A stretch of 64,000 nt of DNA from Flavobacteriales bacterium (GCA_020635725.1 JACJZF010000014.1:6653-70652), one strand, 5' to 3'. Shown: positions 15,516 through 25,637, numbered from the stretch's first letter. Program-made: numbers and translations. The notes: generated by a model from the letters alone, not told the origin.

Positions 15516-17102
15516 ATGACCATCCATCGCCTCGATCTCGCCGCCACAGGACAATTCTCCGCGCTGGCGCTCGATCACGCGAACGCCGACCCCTTTCTGG
15601 CCGCCTTCCGCGAATTCGCCCCCGACCGGCACGGGCTGCGCGCCGCGGCCCAGTCACGTGCGTTCGCCCCCGAGCACCGCGCGGTGCTGGTGAGCGCGCT
15701 GCGCAGGCAATACGCGGGAATCGACACGCGCGGGGCGGTGGATCGCGCCTTCGAGCGCCTCGCCGATGAGCGCTGCCTCACCGTCACCACCGGCCACCAG
15801 CTCTGCCTGTTCACCGGGCCGTTGTATTTCCCGCTAAAGATCATGAACGTGATCCGGCTGGCCGCCGAGTTGGAAGAGGATCTGAAGCGCCCGGTGGTTC
15901 CGGTGTTCTGGATGGCCACCGAAGACCACGACCGGCCCGAGGTGGATCATGCCTGGTTCGGAGAGGCGCATCTGCGCTGGCCCGGCGAATCGTCGGGACC
16001 GGTGGGCCGCCTGCCACTGCAAGGCATCTCTGCCGTGGTGCGGGAGGCCTGCGACCGCTTGGGCGAGGGCGAGCAGGCGGAACGGATGAAGTCCCTGCTG
16101 CGAGACAGCTACACCGAGGGCCGCACGCTCGCCGAGGCCACGCGTCGCTTCGTGCATGCGCTCTTCGGCCGTTTCGGGCTGGTGGCGCTCGATGGCGATG
16201 ACCGCGCATTGAAGGAGCTCTTCGTGCCGGTGATGCGCGAGGAATTGCTCCACGCGATCACGGAACGCACCGTGCGCTACGCCGATGAGCGCCTCGCCGA
16301 GCGCTATAAGGTGCAGGCGCATGCCCGACCGGTGAATCTCTTCCACCTGCGCCCGGGGCACCGTGCCCGCATCGAGCGCACCGCGCAGGGCTTCGGAGTG
16401 TTGGAAGGAGGCCCGGAGTTCAGCGCCGAGGAACTGCTGCTCGACCTCGAGGTGCGCCCGCAGGACTATTCGCCGAATGTGCTGCTGCGTCCGGTCTATC
16501 AGGAGACCGTGCTGCCGAACATCGCGTATGTAGGCGGCGGCGGCGAGCTGGCGTACTGGATGCAGCTGAAATGGCTCTTCCAAGCGGTGCAGGTGCCCAT
16601 GCCGGTGGTGCTGCTGCGCACGTCTATGGCAACGCTCACGGCCAAAGACCTGCGGCAATGGACCGCATTGGGCCTGTCCATCGATGAGCTGTTCCGGCCG
16701 AGTCACGAGATCCTGGATGCCGTGGCGAGCCGTGCATCCGGCACGGACACTGATATCGCATCGGAGCTGGACCGATTGAATGCCGTGTTCGGCCAGTTGG
16801 GCTTACGAGCCGCTGCCATCGACCCCTCGCTGGGATTGAGTGCCGCTGCGGCTGCAGCCCGCGCCATACGGGCGCTCGAAGGGGTAGGAGAGCGCATGCG
16901 TCGCGCCTTGCGCCGGAAGGAACAGGTGCAGCTGGGCCGCGCCGAGCGCGTGCTCGACACCCTGCTGCCCGGTGGTGGCCTGCAGGAGCGGAAGGCCTGC
17001 ATCGTGCCGATGCTCGCGCAGCGGGGCGAGGGCCTCATCGACCGTTGGATCGCGGCGCTCGATCCGCTGGACCCGCGCTTCAGCCTGCTGGTGGAGGACT
17101 GA
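15516..17102 (+). CDS. bshC: bacillithiol biosynthesis cysteine-adding enzyme BshC
   Basis: 528 aa, full length. Adds cysteine to glucosaminyl-malate in the last step of bacillithiol synthesis. Family motifs include TTGHQLCLFTGPLYFPLKI (about residue 90), PVFWMATEDHD, a DLEVRPQDYSPNVLLRPVYQE segment and NIAYVGGGGELAYWMQLK, followed by a C-terminal coiled coil. The gene is followed at 49 bases by guaA. No bshA or bshB gene is in the window. Confidence 0.95.
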   Translation: MTIHRLDLAATGQFSALALDHANADPFLAAFREFAPDRHGLRAAAQSRAFAPEHRAVLVSALRRQYAGIDTRGAVDRAFERLADERCLTVTTGHQLCLFTGPLYFPLKIMNVIRLAAELEEDLKRPVVPVFWMATEDHDRPEVDHAWFGEAHLRWPGESSGPVGRLPLQGISAVVREACDRLGEGEQAERMKSLLRDSYTEGRTLAEATRRFVHALFGRFGLVALDGDDRALKELFVPVMREELLHAITERTVRYADERLAERYKVQAHARPVNLFHLRPGHRARIERTAQGFGVLEGGPEFSAEELLLDLEVRPQDYSPNVLLRPVYQETVLPNIAYVGGGGELAYWMQLKWLFQAVQVPMPVVLLRTSMATLTAKDLRQWTALGLSIDELFRPSHEILDAVASRASGTDTDIASELDRLNAVFGQLGLRAAAIDPSLGLSAAAAAARAIRALEGVGERMRRALRRKEQVQLGRAERVLDTLLPGGGLQERKACIVPMLAQRGEGLIDRWIAALDPLDPRFSLLVED

Positions 17103-17123
17103 GCCTGCCTGCTGCGTGCTGGC

Positions 17124-17131
17124 TACTTTCG
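17124..17131 (+). promoter_or_regulatory. -7-like box (TACTTTCG) of guaA
   Basis: The same octamer as upstream of cca, in the 49-base bshC-guaA gap, 20 bases before the TTG start of guaA. Confidence 0.35.
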
Positions 17132-17151
17132 CCGCACCGAAACCAGCGCCC

Positions 17152-18684
17152 TTGTCCGAACGCATCCTCATACTCGATCACGGCTCTCAGTACACCCAGC
17201 TCATCGCGCGCCGCGTGCGCGAGCTCAACGTGTATTGCGAGATCCATCCCTTCTCCAAAGCCCGTGAGCTCGCCGCCGATCCCGGTGTGAAAGGCGTGAT
17301 CCTCAGCGGCAGTCCCAGCAGCGTGCACGATCCGAATGCACCGGACACCGATCTCGAGGGCATCATGGGGCGACTGCCGGTGCTCGGCGTGTGCTACGGC
17401 GCGCAACTCATCGCGAAGCGCGCAGGAGCCAAGGTGGAGCGCAGCAAGGTGCGGGAATATGGCCGGGCGCACCTCGATACGCTCGCCGACAACCACCTCT
17501 TCGATGGCATCGAGGCCGGCACGCAGGTGTGGATGAGCCACGGCGACAGCATCACCGCGCCGAGCGAGGCCATGGACGTGATCGCCAGCACGGCCGATGT
17601 GCCCGTTGCGGCTTACGCGTTGCGGGATCAACTCACCTTCGCCGTGCAGTTCCATCCCGAGGTGTACCACACCACCGATGGGCTGCAGCTCCTTCACAAT
17701 TTCGTCATCGGCATCTGCGGCTGCACCGGCGACTGGACACCGCATGGCTTCGTAGAGCACAGCGTGGCCCGCCTGAAGGAAGAACTCGGCGATGATCAGG
17801 TGGTGCTAGCTCTGAGCGGTGGCGTGGATAGCAGCGTGGCCGCGCTCCTGCTCGACCGCGCCATCGGCGACCGTCTGCATTGCATCTTCGTTGACAACGG
17901 CCTCCTGCGCAAGGATGAATACGCCCGCGTGCTCGAGAGCTATCGGCACTTGGGCCTGAATATCACCGGGGTCGATGCACGTGCCGAATTTCACTCGGCG
18001 CTCAAGGGCCTGGAGGAGCCGGAAGCCAAGCGCAAGGCCATCGGCCGCACCTTCATCGAGGTCTTCGACCGCGAGGCGCATCGCATCAGCGACGTGAAAT
18101 GGCTCGGCCAGGGGACCATCTATCCCGATGTGATCGAGAGCGTGAGCGTCAATGGGCCGAGCGTCACCATCAAGAGCCATCATAACGTGGGCGGTCTGCC
18201 CGAGCGCATGAAGCTGAAGGTGGTGGAGCCGCTTCGCCTCCTTTTCAAGGACGAGGTGCGTCGCGTAGGGCGTGAGCTCGGCCTCGACCCCAATATCCTC
18301 GGCAGGCATCCCTTCCCGGGGCCGGGCCTCGCCATCCGCATCCTCGGGGAGGTCACCCCGGAAAAGGTGGCGCTGCTGCAGGAGGTGGACCACATCTTCA
18401 TCCAAGGCCTGCGGGAAGAAGGGCTGTACGACCAGGTCTGGCAGGCCGGTGCGATCCTGTTGCCCGTGCGCAGCGTGGGGGTCATGGGCGATGAGCGCAC
18501 CTACGAGAATGCCGTGGCCCTGCGCGCCGTCACCAGCACGGATGGCATGACCGCCGATTGGTGCCATCTGCCCTACGAATTCCTGGCACGGATATCGAAC
18601 AGCATCATCAACCGGGTCAAAGGCGTGAACCGCGTGGTGTACGACATCAGCAGCAAGCCGCCGGCCACCATCGAATGGGAATGA
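17152..18684 (+). CDS. guaA: GMP synthase (glutamine-hydrolysing)
   Basis: Converts XMP to GMP. I chose the TTG at 17152, giving LSERILILDHGSQYTQLIARR and 510 aa; the frame upstream only overlaps bshC. Class I glutamine amidotransferase motifs are GVCYGAQLIA (nucleophile Cys) and VQFHPEV. The ATP pyrophosphatase P-loop is LSGGVDSSVAA, and the C-terminal dimerisation domain contains HPFPGPGLAIR. The stop overlaps the next start (ATGA). Confidence 0.96.
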   Translation: MSERILILDHGSQYTQLIARRVRELNVYCEIHPFSKARELAADPGVKGVILSGSPSSVHDPNAPDTDLEGIMGRLPVLGVCYGAQLIAKRAGAKVERSKVREYGRAHLDTLADNHLFDGIEAGTQVWMSHGDSITAPSEAMDVIASTADVPVAAYALRDQLTFAVQFHPEVYHTTDGLQLLHNFVIGICGCTGDWTPHGFVEHSVARLKEELGDDQVVLALSGGVDSSVAALLLDRAIGDRLHCIFVDNGLLRKDEYARVLESYRHLGLNITGVDARAEFHSALKGLEEPEAKRKAIGRTFIEVFDREAHRISDVKWLGQGTIYPDVIESVSVNGPSVTIKSHHNVGGLPERMKLKVVEPLRLLFKDEVRRVGRELGLDPNILGRHPFPGPGLAIRILGEVTPEKVALLQEVDHIFIQGLREEGLYDQVWQAGAILLPVRSVGVMGDERTYENAVALRAVTSTDGMTADWCHLPYEFLARISNSIINRVKGVNRVVYDISSKPPATIEWE

Positions 18685-20504
18685 CCGCCTTAGCTGCCTC
18701 ACGGGAAACGATGCAGAAGGAGCGGAGCGCTTCGCTGTCGCGCATGCTCCTTGCCCTGATCCTGTTCGGCATCGCCGCCTTGTGCAACGCGCAGGAGACG
18801 CGGAGCATCAACGGCCGCAAGTACATCGTGCATCACGTGGAGCAAGGGCAGACGCTCTATGCCATCGCACGGGCGCATGCCGTGGCCGTGAACGACCTGC
18901 TCCAAGCCAACCCCGAAGCGGCCAACGGGTTGAGCATCGGGCAGGAGATCCTGATCCCCCAGGAGTCCATCGTGAAGAAGGAAGCGCGAACCGCCCCGGA
19001 ACTCATGGCGCATGGCGAGCTGCGGCACACGGTGGCCAGGAAGGAGACGCTGTTCGGCATCGCGCGGAAGTACGGCGTGGACATCAACGACCTCATGGAA
19101 CGCAACGGGGGGATCACCGGCGGCTTGCATGAAGGAATGGAACTGGTGGTGCCCATGAAGAAGGTCTCCGGCGTGGATGAACGCGCCTTGCAGCCCGCGG
19201 AACCGGTGCATTACGTGGAGCATACCGTGCTGCCGGGCGAGACGCTCTTCGCCATCGGGAAGGCCTACGGCATCACGGCCGATGAAATCTCACGCGCCAA
19301 TGGCGGCCTCCCGGAGGGATTGAAAGCAGGCTCCATCATCCGCATTCCCCGGCGCGGGGAGCAGGAGACGGTGGTCGCGCAACCTCAGCCGGAGCAGGCC
19401 ATACCCGGTCAGCTGCATCATGTGGGACTGCTGCTGCCCTTCTCCACCTCGCGCAATGACAGCGTGATCGAGCACACGGCCCAGGACCCTGCGGGCGCCG
19501 GCTTCTACGAGGCCTCACGCATCGCCGCGCAATTCTATGCCGGCGCGCGCATGGCGCTCGACTCCATGGAGAAGCTGGGCCTGCGTGCCGACGTGACCGT
19601 GGTGGATGTCGGCGACGACCCACGCAGTTGGAGCGCGGCGCTGAAATCGCCTGCCGTGGCGAATCTCGATCTCAGCATCGGGCCCTTCCACCGGTCGGCG
19701 ATCGAGCAGCTCGCGCGCGCTCAGCCGCGTACCCGCATCGTTTGCCCGGTGCCGCAGAGCAACAAGATCGTGCTGGGCCTGCCCAATGTGATCAAGACAT
19801 CGACCTCGCGCAGCGATCTGGTGAAACACGCCGCACGCTTCGTCGCCGCGCGCCATGCGGCCGACAACATCATCTTGCTGCGTCCGGACATCGCCGGTGA
19901 GAAAGAGCTGCAGGGTCAGGTGCTTGCGGCGTTGAATGCCACCTTGGCCGCTCAGCCGAGCCGTGCGCGCGATTCGGTCCTCGTGATCAGCTCCGGCCGC
20001 CGCGATATCGGCGAGCTGGTCTCCAAGCTCGCGGCCAACCGCGTGAACGTGGTGGTGGCGCCCAGCGACGATGTTGAATTCGTGACCTCCCTGGTAGGCA
20101 AGCTGAAGCCCCTGGCCGACAAGCATGCGATCGTGCTCGTGGGTCTGCAAGGCTGGCTGGAGATGGCGCCCGTGGCCGCCGAGGATCTCGACCGCTTGGG
20201 CTTCTGCTTCGCGGCACCATCGTTCTTCGATCCCGAGGACGCACGCGTGCAGGACTTCACCGCGCGTTACCGTGAGCGCTTCCACCAGGATGTGGATGAA
20301 TACGCCCTGCTTGGCTTCGACGTCACCTTCCACCAGATGAAGGCGCTCATGCAGGGTTCAGAGCCGGGTGCCGAATCGCCCTCCGATGAGCAGCCCTTGC
20401 ACATGGGATTCCGCATGGGACGTACCGGGCCCGAGAACGGCCTGCGCAATGAGTATGCGGTGATGCTGCAGGTGAAGGACATGCGCCTACAGCGTGCGCA
20501 TTAG
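18681..20504 (+). CDS. LysM-repeat protein fused to a periplasmic-binding-like domain
   Basis: 607 aa from the ATG at 18681, coupled to guaA; an internal start at 18711 is possible. A signal peptide (RMLLALILFGIAALCNA) is followed by three LysM repeats: VEQGQTLYAIARAHAV, VARKETLFGIARKYGV and VLPGETLFAIGKAYGI, each ending in an I.IP-type strand. From about residue 235 there is a type I periplasmic-binding fold resembling branched-chain amino acid receptors (HHVGLLLPF, YAGARMALDSM, GFDVTF). Probably a peptidoglycan-bound envelope protein; its ligand is unknown. Confidence 0.85.
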   Translation: MTALAASRETMQKERSASLSRMLLALILFGIAALCNAQETRSINGRKYIVHHVEQGQTLYAIARAHAVAVNDLLQANPEAANGLSIGQEILIPQESIVKKEARTAPELMAHGELRHTVARKETLFGIARKYGVDINDLMERNGGITGGLHEGMELVVPMKKVSGVDERALQPAEPVHYVEHTVLPGETLFAIGKAYGITADEISRANGGLPEGLKAGSIIRIPRRGEQETVVAQPQPEQAIPGQLHHVGLLLPFSTSRNDSVIEHTAQDPAGAGFYEASRIAAQFYAGARMALDSMEKLGLRADVTVVDVGDDPRSWSAALKSPAVANLDLSIGPFHRSAIEQLARAQPRTRIVCPVPQSNKIVLGLPNVIKTSTSRSDLVKHAARFVAARHAADNIILLRPDIAGEKELQGQVLAALNATLAAQPSRARDSVLVISSGRRDIGELVSKLAANRVNVVVAPSDDVEFVTSLVGKLKPLADKHAIVLVGLQGWLEMAPVAAEDLDRLGFCFAAPSFFDPEDARVQDFTARYRERFHQDVDEYALLGFDVTFHQMKALMQGSEPGAESPSDEQPLHMGFRMGRTGPENGLRNEYAVMLQVKDMRLQRAH

Positions 20505-20506
20505 GC

Positions 20507-21619
20507 TCAGTTGATGGCCTCGCTCGCCCGCGGCAGGCCGAGCGCGCGGAGCAAGGCGAAGTGCGAGCGGAGCGCCGACATGAACGACGTGTTCACCCGG
20601 TAAGGCACTCCGAACTCCTGCGCTGTTCGCCGCACGATGGGTGCGATCGCCGGATAATGCACGTGCGCCACACGAGGGAAGAGATGGTGCTCGATCTGGT
20701 AATTCAATCCGCCGATGTACCAGCTGAGCAGCCGATTGTCCGGCGCGAAGTCCACCGTGGTCTCCATCTGGTGCACCGCCCAATCATTCAGGATGCGACC
20801 GTCCGCATCGGGCAGGGGATGGCTCGTGCCCTCGACGGAATGCGCGAGTTGGAACACCACGGTGAGCACGATGCCCGATACGAAGTGCATGAGCAGGAAG
20901 CCGAAGAGCACCTGCAGCCAAGGGATTCCCACGGCCAGCGGCGCACCCAGCATCACGGCGAAGTACATGGCCTTCATCGCGATGATGCGGCCCAGGTCGC
21001 TCCGCCGCTCCTTCGGGCGCGCTGGTCCTACTCCCTCACGAGCGAAAAGCGCGAATTGCACGAGGTCCTTCGCGAGCACCCAGTAGAGCGTGAGAAGGCC
21101 GTAGAACACGATCGCATAGGCCCATTGGAACCGATGGTACCAGCGTTGCTCGGTATGCGGGGAGAACTTCAGCACCAGGCGGTCCTCGATGTCCTCGTCC
21201 ACATGGGTGATGTTGGTGTAGGTGTGATGGAGGATGTTATGCTGCAGTTTCCAGTTGCGCGCGCTGCCGCCGCAGAGGTTCAAGGTGTGCCCGAGCCACC
21301 AGTTGATCCGTTCATCGGCTGAATAGGCGCCATGGTTCGCATCGTGCATCACGCTCATGCCGATGCCGGCCAGCCCGAGCCCCATGAGGAACCAGAGCCC
21401 AAGGCCCAGAGGAAAGTCGGGCCTCGTGATCAGCAGCGCCACGAAAGGCACGATGTAGAGGGCTACGAGCACCACGGTCTTCAGCACCATGGAGCGGTCA
21501 GCGTGCGGGCTCAGGCCACTTTCCTTGAAGTACGCATCCACACGGCGACGTACCGTGTCATGAAAGGCATTCCTTTCCCGCGCCGTGAACTTGACCTGCC
21601 GGTGATTGCTCATCCCCAT
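20507..21619 (-). CDS. membrane fatty acid desaturase (QIEHH type)
   Basis: 370 aa with four or more membrane helices and the three histidine boxes of acyl desaturases: HDANH at 92-96, HNILHH at 127-132 and QIEHH at 308-312. The Gln-for-His third box is typical of front-end desaturases. It lacks an N-terminal cytochrome b5 domain, so it needs an external electron donor. It is convergent with the LysM gene, two bases apart. Confidence 0.9.
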   Translation of the reverse strand: MGMSNHRQVKFTARERNAFHDTVRRRVDAYFKESGLSPHADRSMVLKTVVLVALYIVPFVALLITRPDFPLGLGLWFLMGLGLAGIGMSVMHDANHGAYSADERINWWLGHTLNLCGGSARNWKLQHNILHHTYTNITHVDEDIEDRLVLKFSPHTEQRWYHRFQWAYAIVFYGLLTLYWVLAKDLVQFALFAREGVGPARPKERRSDLGRIIAMKAMYFAVMLGAPLAVGIPWLQVLFGFLLMHFVSGIVLTVVFQLAHSVEGTSHPLPDADGRILNDWAVHQMETTVDFAPDNRLLSWYIGGLNYQIEHHLFPRVAHVHYPAIAPIVRRTAQEFGVPYRVNTSFMSALRSHFALLRALGLPRASEAIN

Positions 21620-21709
21620 CTCGGAGCTGCAGCAAATGGTCGCCCGGTTCAGGCGGTGAAGGTATCCTGTTCGACATCACTGGATCATGGCCGTCGGGAT
21701 CGCTTGCCT

Positions 21710-22042
21710 TCAGCCCCCATGACCCGCCAACGCCATGGCCTGCGCGACACCGAGTTGGAATAAGCGCGCATCGGCCTTGCGCAGTTCCACGAAGGTGGCG
21801 CCCTTACCGCCCCATTTGTTCGGCACCGGGAAGAAGACCACCGGATGGGGCGCATGCAGCTGAGCCTGCAGCTCGGTGTCGAGCATCAGTACCGCGCGGT
21901 TGTCCTCGATCCAAAGCGTGAGGAAGATGCGGGTGGGCTTGCCCTTGGCATTCGTGCCCCGGTATGCGGGACGGCCGAAATGATCGTGCTCGGTCACTCC
22001 AGGTTGAGCGAGCAGCCATTCGCGCGCGGACAGCGCGTCCAT
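21710..22042 (-). CDS. MmcQ/YjbR-family protein
   Basis: 110 aa, with the MmcQ/YjbR pattern of a short alpha-beta domain: LLAQPGVTEHDHFGRPAYR, then GKPTRIFLTLW, VLMLDTELQAQL and FFPVPNKWGGKGATFVEL. Members have a CyaY-like DNA-binding fold; no specific role is established. It follows the 62-residue small gene by five bases. Confidence 0.8.
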   Translation of the reverse strand: MDALSAREWLLAQPGVTEHDHFGRPAYRGTNAKGKPTRIFLTLWIEDNRAVLMLDTELQAQLHAPHPVVFFPVPNKWGGKGATFVELRKADARLFQLGVAQAMALAGHGG

Positions 22043-22047
22043 CCCGG

Positions 22048-22236
22048 TCAGTTGAGGTAGGGCCAGCTCTGCGCCGGGCTCAGCACCTCGAAATGCAGCT
22101 CACCGGCTCCATCTCGCCATTGCAGCGCCACCCGGTCACGACGGCCGCGTTGCGCGCCACGCACGGCCACCAGCAATTCATCCGGCACTTGACGCACGGC
22201 TTTGCGGCGGGTGGGAGTACGGCCTTTGGGGCTCAT
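22048..22236 (-). CDS. small basic hypothetical protein
   Basis: 62 aa. The N-terminus is Arg/Lys-rich (SPKGRTPTRRKAVRQVP), then DRVALQWRDGAGELHFEVL forms a likely beta-hairpin. It is not recognised. It is supported by a TATATTCG -7-like box four bases upstream and by tight spacing to the YjbR-type gene. A much longer frame through this point (to 23700) is only the shadow of the tricorn gene. Confidence 0.6.
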   Translation of the reverse strand: MSPKGRTPTRRKAVRQVPDELLVAVRGAQRGRRDRVALQWRDGAGELHFEVLSPAQSWPYLN

Positions 22237-22240
22237 GCAC

Positions 22241-22248
22241 CGAATATA
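22241..22248 (-). promoter_or_regulatory. -7-like box (TATATTCG)
   Basis: TAnnTTTG-like octamer four bases upstream of the small gene starting at 22236. Confidence 0.35.
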
Positions 22249-22391
22249 ACCCCCGGGCCCTATCGGCGCCAGCACCTTTTCACATTTCTTGGAATGCTTG
22301 GGACGATTGTGCTGGGCACACGACTGGCACGAAAGCGCTGTCACCCGGTAGAAGCCGCGCTTCCACCGCTGAAATGAAGCGTGGCTGGTGA

Positions 22392-25300
22392 TCAATCGCC
22401 CAAGAGCACCTTCACCGCCTCCTCCAGCTGCTGATCGCGGCCCTGGCTCACGGCGCCGGGGTCGAGGGGCTGCTTCACGTCGGGCTCGAGCTGCTGGTTC
22501 TCCAGGTAATTGCCATTGTTGTCGATCATGCCCACCTGCGGGATGCCGAACCACATGCCGTTCTGCAGGCCTTCCCACCACACGGCCGTGCCGGTGCCGG
22601 CCACGGGCATGCCCACCAGCTTGCCGATGCCCAGCGCGCGGTAGGTCACCGGGAACATGTGCGCGTCGCTGTAGTTGCCCTCGCTCATCACCACCACGCT
22701 CGGCTTCTGCCACTTGAACTGCGGCTCGGTGCCCAGCTTCTGGCCACGCGGCTCCATGCGCATGTAGGTCTTGCCGTTCAGGAAGGTGGCCAGGTCGTCG
22801 TGCAGCCAGCCACCGCCATTGAAGCGTGTGTCCACCACCAGGCCCTTGCGGTCGTGGTAGCGGCCCAGCGCCTCCTCGTACACCACGCGGAAGCTGTGAT
22901 CGTTCATGCCTTCCACGTGCACGTAGCCGAGTTGGCCTTTGCTCAGGCTGTCCACCAAGTGGCGGCAGCGCTCCACCCAGCGGGTGTAGAGCATGTCGAA
23001 TTCCTCGCCGATGCCCACGGGCTTCACGCTCTCGTCCCAGCGCGCGCCGGTCTTGGGGTCGTGCAGCGATAGGAGGGTGGGCTTGCCGGCTTTGCGGTTC
23101 AGCAGGCGATAGGGGTCCATGTCGGCAGCGATGACCTCGCCGTCGATCTTCTCGATCACCACGTCGGCCTTCATCTTGGTGCCATCCTTGAACACCGTGT
23201 TGCGCGGCAGCACCTCGGCCACGGTCAGGCCCGGGCCGTCGGTATAGGCGAAGAGCAGGCCCAGCGCGGCGGTGCGGTCGCCCTCGGGGTCGCTGAAGCG
23301 GTAGCCGCTGCCGGTGTGGCTGGCGTTGAGCTCGCCGAGCAGCTCGCTCAGCAGCTCGCTCATGTCGAAGTTGTTGTTGATGCTGGGCACGAAGCGCTGG
23401 TACTCGGCCTTCAGACCATCCCAGTCCACGCCGTGCAGGTCGGGGCGGTAGAATTTCTTCTTCACCTGCCGCCACGCGTGCTCGAAGAGGTAGGCGCGCT
23501 CGGCGTTCTCGTTCAGCTGCATCTCGCCGCTCACCCCTACGCCCTTCATCTCGCTCTTGTCGATGTCGTACCGCGAGATGCTCCCACTGTTCAGGAAGTA
23601 GAGGTTCTTGCCGTCCTTGTCCAGCAGCAGGTCGCTGGCCCAGCCGGCGCCCATCTTCCCGATGATCTTGGCCTCGCGCTTGCGCAGCTCGAACTGCCAC
23701 AGGTCGTAGCCCTTCTCGAAGGGGGTGAGATAGAAGAGCTTTTCGCCATCCTTGCTCAGCACGGCGCTGCTCAGGAAGCTGCTGTTCGGCGTCAGGCGCA
23801 CCTTGCGCTCCCAGAGGCCGTCCATGTCGATCTTGACCGGCTTCACTTCCTCCTTCTTCTCCTCCTTGCCGTCCTTCTTCTTGTCCTTTTCCTTGCCCTT
23901 CTTCTCGTCCTTGCCGTCGTCGCCGTCCTTCTTCTCATCAGCATCCTTGGCCAGCTCGGCGTCCTCCTTGCTCAGCTTGTACTTGTCGAAGGCCTCGCGG
24001 GTGAGGAAGAGGGCGTACACATCGGTCTGAGAGCCCCAGCTGGCGTGGTTCTTCATGCCGTCGCGGCTGCTGAACCAGGTGATGGCCGTGCCGTCGTGGT
24101 TCCACTCGGGGTGGCCGCCGCCATAGCCGCTGCGCGTCAGGTCGATGGGCTCGCTCTTGCCATCGGCGTTCACGATGCCCACCTGGTCGATCCACTGGTC
24201 GGGGTGCAGGAACTGCGCCACGAGCCACTTGCTGTCGGGACTCCATTGGAACCACTGGTCGCCATCGGCGTAGCTGTAGTTGCGGATGGCGGGGAGCACG
24301 GTGCGCGTCTGCTTGCTGGCCACGTTCAACACCTTCAGCGCGGTGCGCTCTTCGAGGTAGGCCACCTCCTTGCCATCGGGGCTATAGGCCGCCTGGAACT
24401 CCTCGGCGGGTGTGGCGAGCAACGGCTCCTCCTTCAGCAGGGTGGCGTTGAAGAAGTACTTCTCCTCGGGACGCGTGATCTCGGTGGTGTACAGGTCCCA
24501 GCTGCCGTTGCGCTCGGTGGCGTAGAGCAATTTGCGGCCGTCGGGGTGCCAGCTCACGCTGCGCTCCTGCTCGGGCGTGTCGGTAATGCGGCGCGTGGTG
24601 CCTTCGAGGCTGGCCACGAAGACCTCGCCGCGGTGGATGAAGGCTACCTCCTTGCCGTTGGGCGAGGGTACCACCTGGTCCACGTCGCCGTTCACGCTCA
24701 CGGTGCGCACGGGGTTGTAGCGGCCGTCGGTGACGATGCGGATGGGCACCTCCTTCGGCTGACCGCCATCGGTCATGGTGTGGATGCCGCCGCGGTGGTT
24801 GAAGCAGAGCAGGCCGCCATCGCTGATGCTGAGCGAGCGGATCGGATGCTGGGCGAGGAAGCTGACCTGCGTGCTGGCGCCGCCGGTCACGGGCATCTTG
24901 TGGATGTTGAAGGTGCCCTTCTCCTCGGTGAGGTAGTAAATGGTGCGGCCATCCTTGCTGAAGACCGGGTTGCGGTCCTCTCCGGCGAAAGAGGTGAGCT
25001 GCTTGTACTCCTTGGTCGTTGGATTGAAGGTCCAGACATCGCGGGTGACGCTGCTCGTGTGGTGCTTGCGGTAGCTGTCCTCGTAGCCTTTGCGGTCGTG
25101 GTAGGCGATGAGCTGGCCGTCGGGCGAGTACACCGCCATCTGCATGGCGATGGTGCTGACCTGCTTCGGGCGCCCGCCCTTCACGGGCACGGTGTACAGT
25201 TCGCCCAGGCCGCCCACGGGGAAGTGCTGGTTGCGCGGGTCGTCCTGCCGGTTGGCGTAGAAGAGCACCTGCTGGTTGTCGCGGCTGAAGGCGCTGGGCA

Positions 25301-25625
25301 CCTCGCCGTTGCTGTGGAAGGTGAGGCGCGTGGGTGCTCCGCCCTCGGCGGGCATCACGAACACATCGTTGTTGCCGTGTCGCGTGCTGGCGAAGGCGAT
25401 GGATTTTCCGTCGTTGCTCCACACCGGGCTATGGTCGTAGGCCTCGTTGGTGGTGAGGGCCACGGCATCGCCGCCTGCCGCCGGCACGCGCCAGATGTCA
25501 CCCTGGTAACAGAAAACGATGGTGGCGCCGTCGGGGGAGATCGCGGGCTGACGGAGCCAGAGTGGCGTTTGGGCCGCCGCGGCCAGGGAGAGCAGGCAGG
25601 TGAAGGGAACGAGGATTTTTCGCAT
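22392..25625 (-). CDS. tricorn-type S41 serine peptidase
   Basis: 1077 aa, secreted (signal peptide ends near AAAQT). The first half holds WD40/TolB-like propeller blades (repeats such as SPDGATIVFCYQGDIWRVP). A strikingly charged Lys/Asp/Glu linker lies at about residues 560-600. The C-terminal half has the tricorn core, PDZ and S41 protease domain. Catalytic residues are visible: Ser769-His770 (NASHTGSGY) and Ser986-Asp987 (GNYSDAHMFP), close to Ser745/His746 and Ser965/Asp966 of Thermoplasma tricorn. It probably degrades peptides in the periplasm. Confidence 0.93.
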   Translation of the reverse strand: MRKILVPFTCLLSLAAAAQTPLWLRQPAISPDGATIVFCYQGDIWRVPAAGGDAVALTTNEAYDHSPVWSNDGKSIAFASTRHGNNDVFVMPAEGGAPTRLTFHSNGEVPSAFSRDNQQVLFYANRQDDPRNQHFPVGGLGELYTVPVKGGRPKQVSTIAMQMAVYSPDGQLIAYHDRKGYEDSYRKHHTSSVTRDVWTFNPTTKEYKQLTSFAGEDRNPVFSKDGRTIYYLTEEKGTFNIHKMPVTGGASTQVSFLAQHPIRSLSISDGGLLCFNHRGGIHTMTDGGQPKEVPIRIVTDGRYNPVRTVSVNGDVDQVVPSPNGKEVAFIHRGEVFVASLEGTTRRITDTPEQERSVSWHPDGRKLLYATERNGSWDLYTTEITRPEEKYFFNATLLKEEPLLATPAEEFQAAYSPDGKEVAYLEERTALKVLNVASKQTRTVLPAIRNYSYADGDQWFQWSPDSKWLVAQFLHPDQWIDQVGIVNADGKSEPIDLTRSGYGGGHPEWNHDGTAITWFSSRDGMKNHASWGSQTDVYALFLTREAFDKYKLSKEDAELAKDADEKKDGDDGKDEKKGKEKDKKKDGKEEKKEEVKPVKIDMDGLWERKVRLTPNSSFLSSAVLSKDGEKLFYLTPFEKGYDLWQFELRKREAKIIGKMGAGWASDLLLDKDGKNLYFLNSGSISRYDIDKSEMKGVGVSGEMQLNENAERAYLFEHAWRQVKKKFYRPDLHGVDWDGLKAEYQRFVPSINNNFDMSELLSELLGELNASHTGSGYRFSDPEGDRTAALGLLFAYTDGPGLTVAEVLPRNTVFKDGTKMKADVVIEKIDGEVIAADMDPYRLLNRKAGKPTLLSLHDPKTGARWDESVKPVGIGEEFDMLYTRWVERCRHLVDSLSKGQLGYVHVEGMNDHSFRVVYEEALGRYHDRKGLVVDTRFNGGGWLHDDLATFLNGKTYMRMEPRGQKLGTEPQFKWQKPSVVVMSEGNYSDAHMFPVTYRALGIGKLVGMPVAGTGTAVWWEGLQNGMWFGIPQVGMIDNNGNYLENQQLEPDVKQPLDPGAVSQGRDQQLEEAVKVLLGD

Positions 25626-25629
25626 GCGC

Positions 25630-25637
25630 CAAAACTA
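25630..25637 (-). promoter_or_regulatory. -7 box (TAGTTTTG) of the tricorn-type gene
   Basis: Exact TAnnTTTG match four bases upstream of the ATG, which implies a very short 5' leader. Confidence 0.5.

Noticed and set aside
22237..23700. Long minus-strand extension upstream of the 62-residue gene
   Set aside because: It is frame-shifted across the tricorn gene and is Arg/Gly/Ala-rich; only the last 62 residues lie outside that gene.
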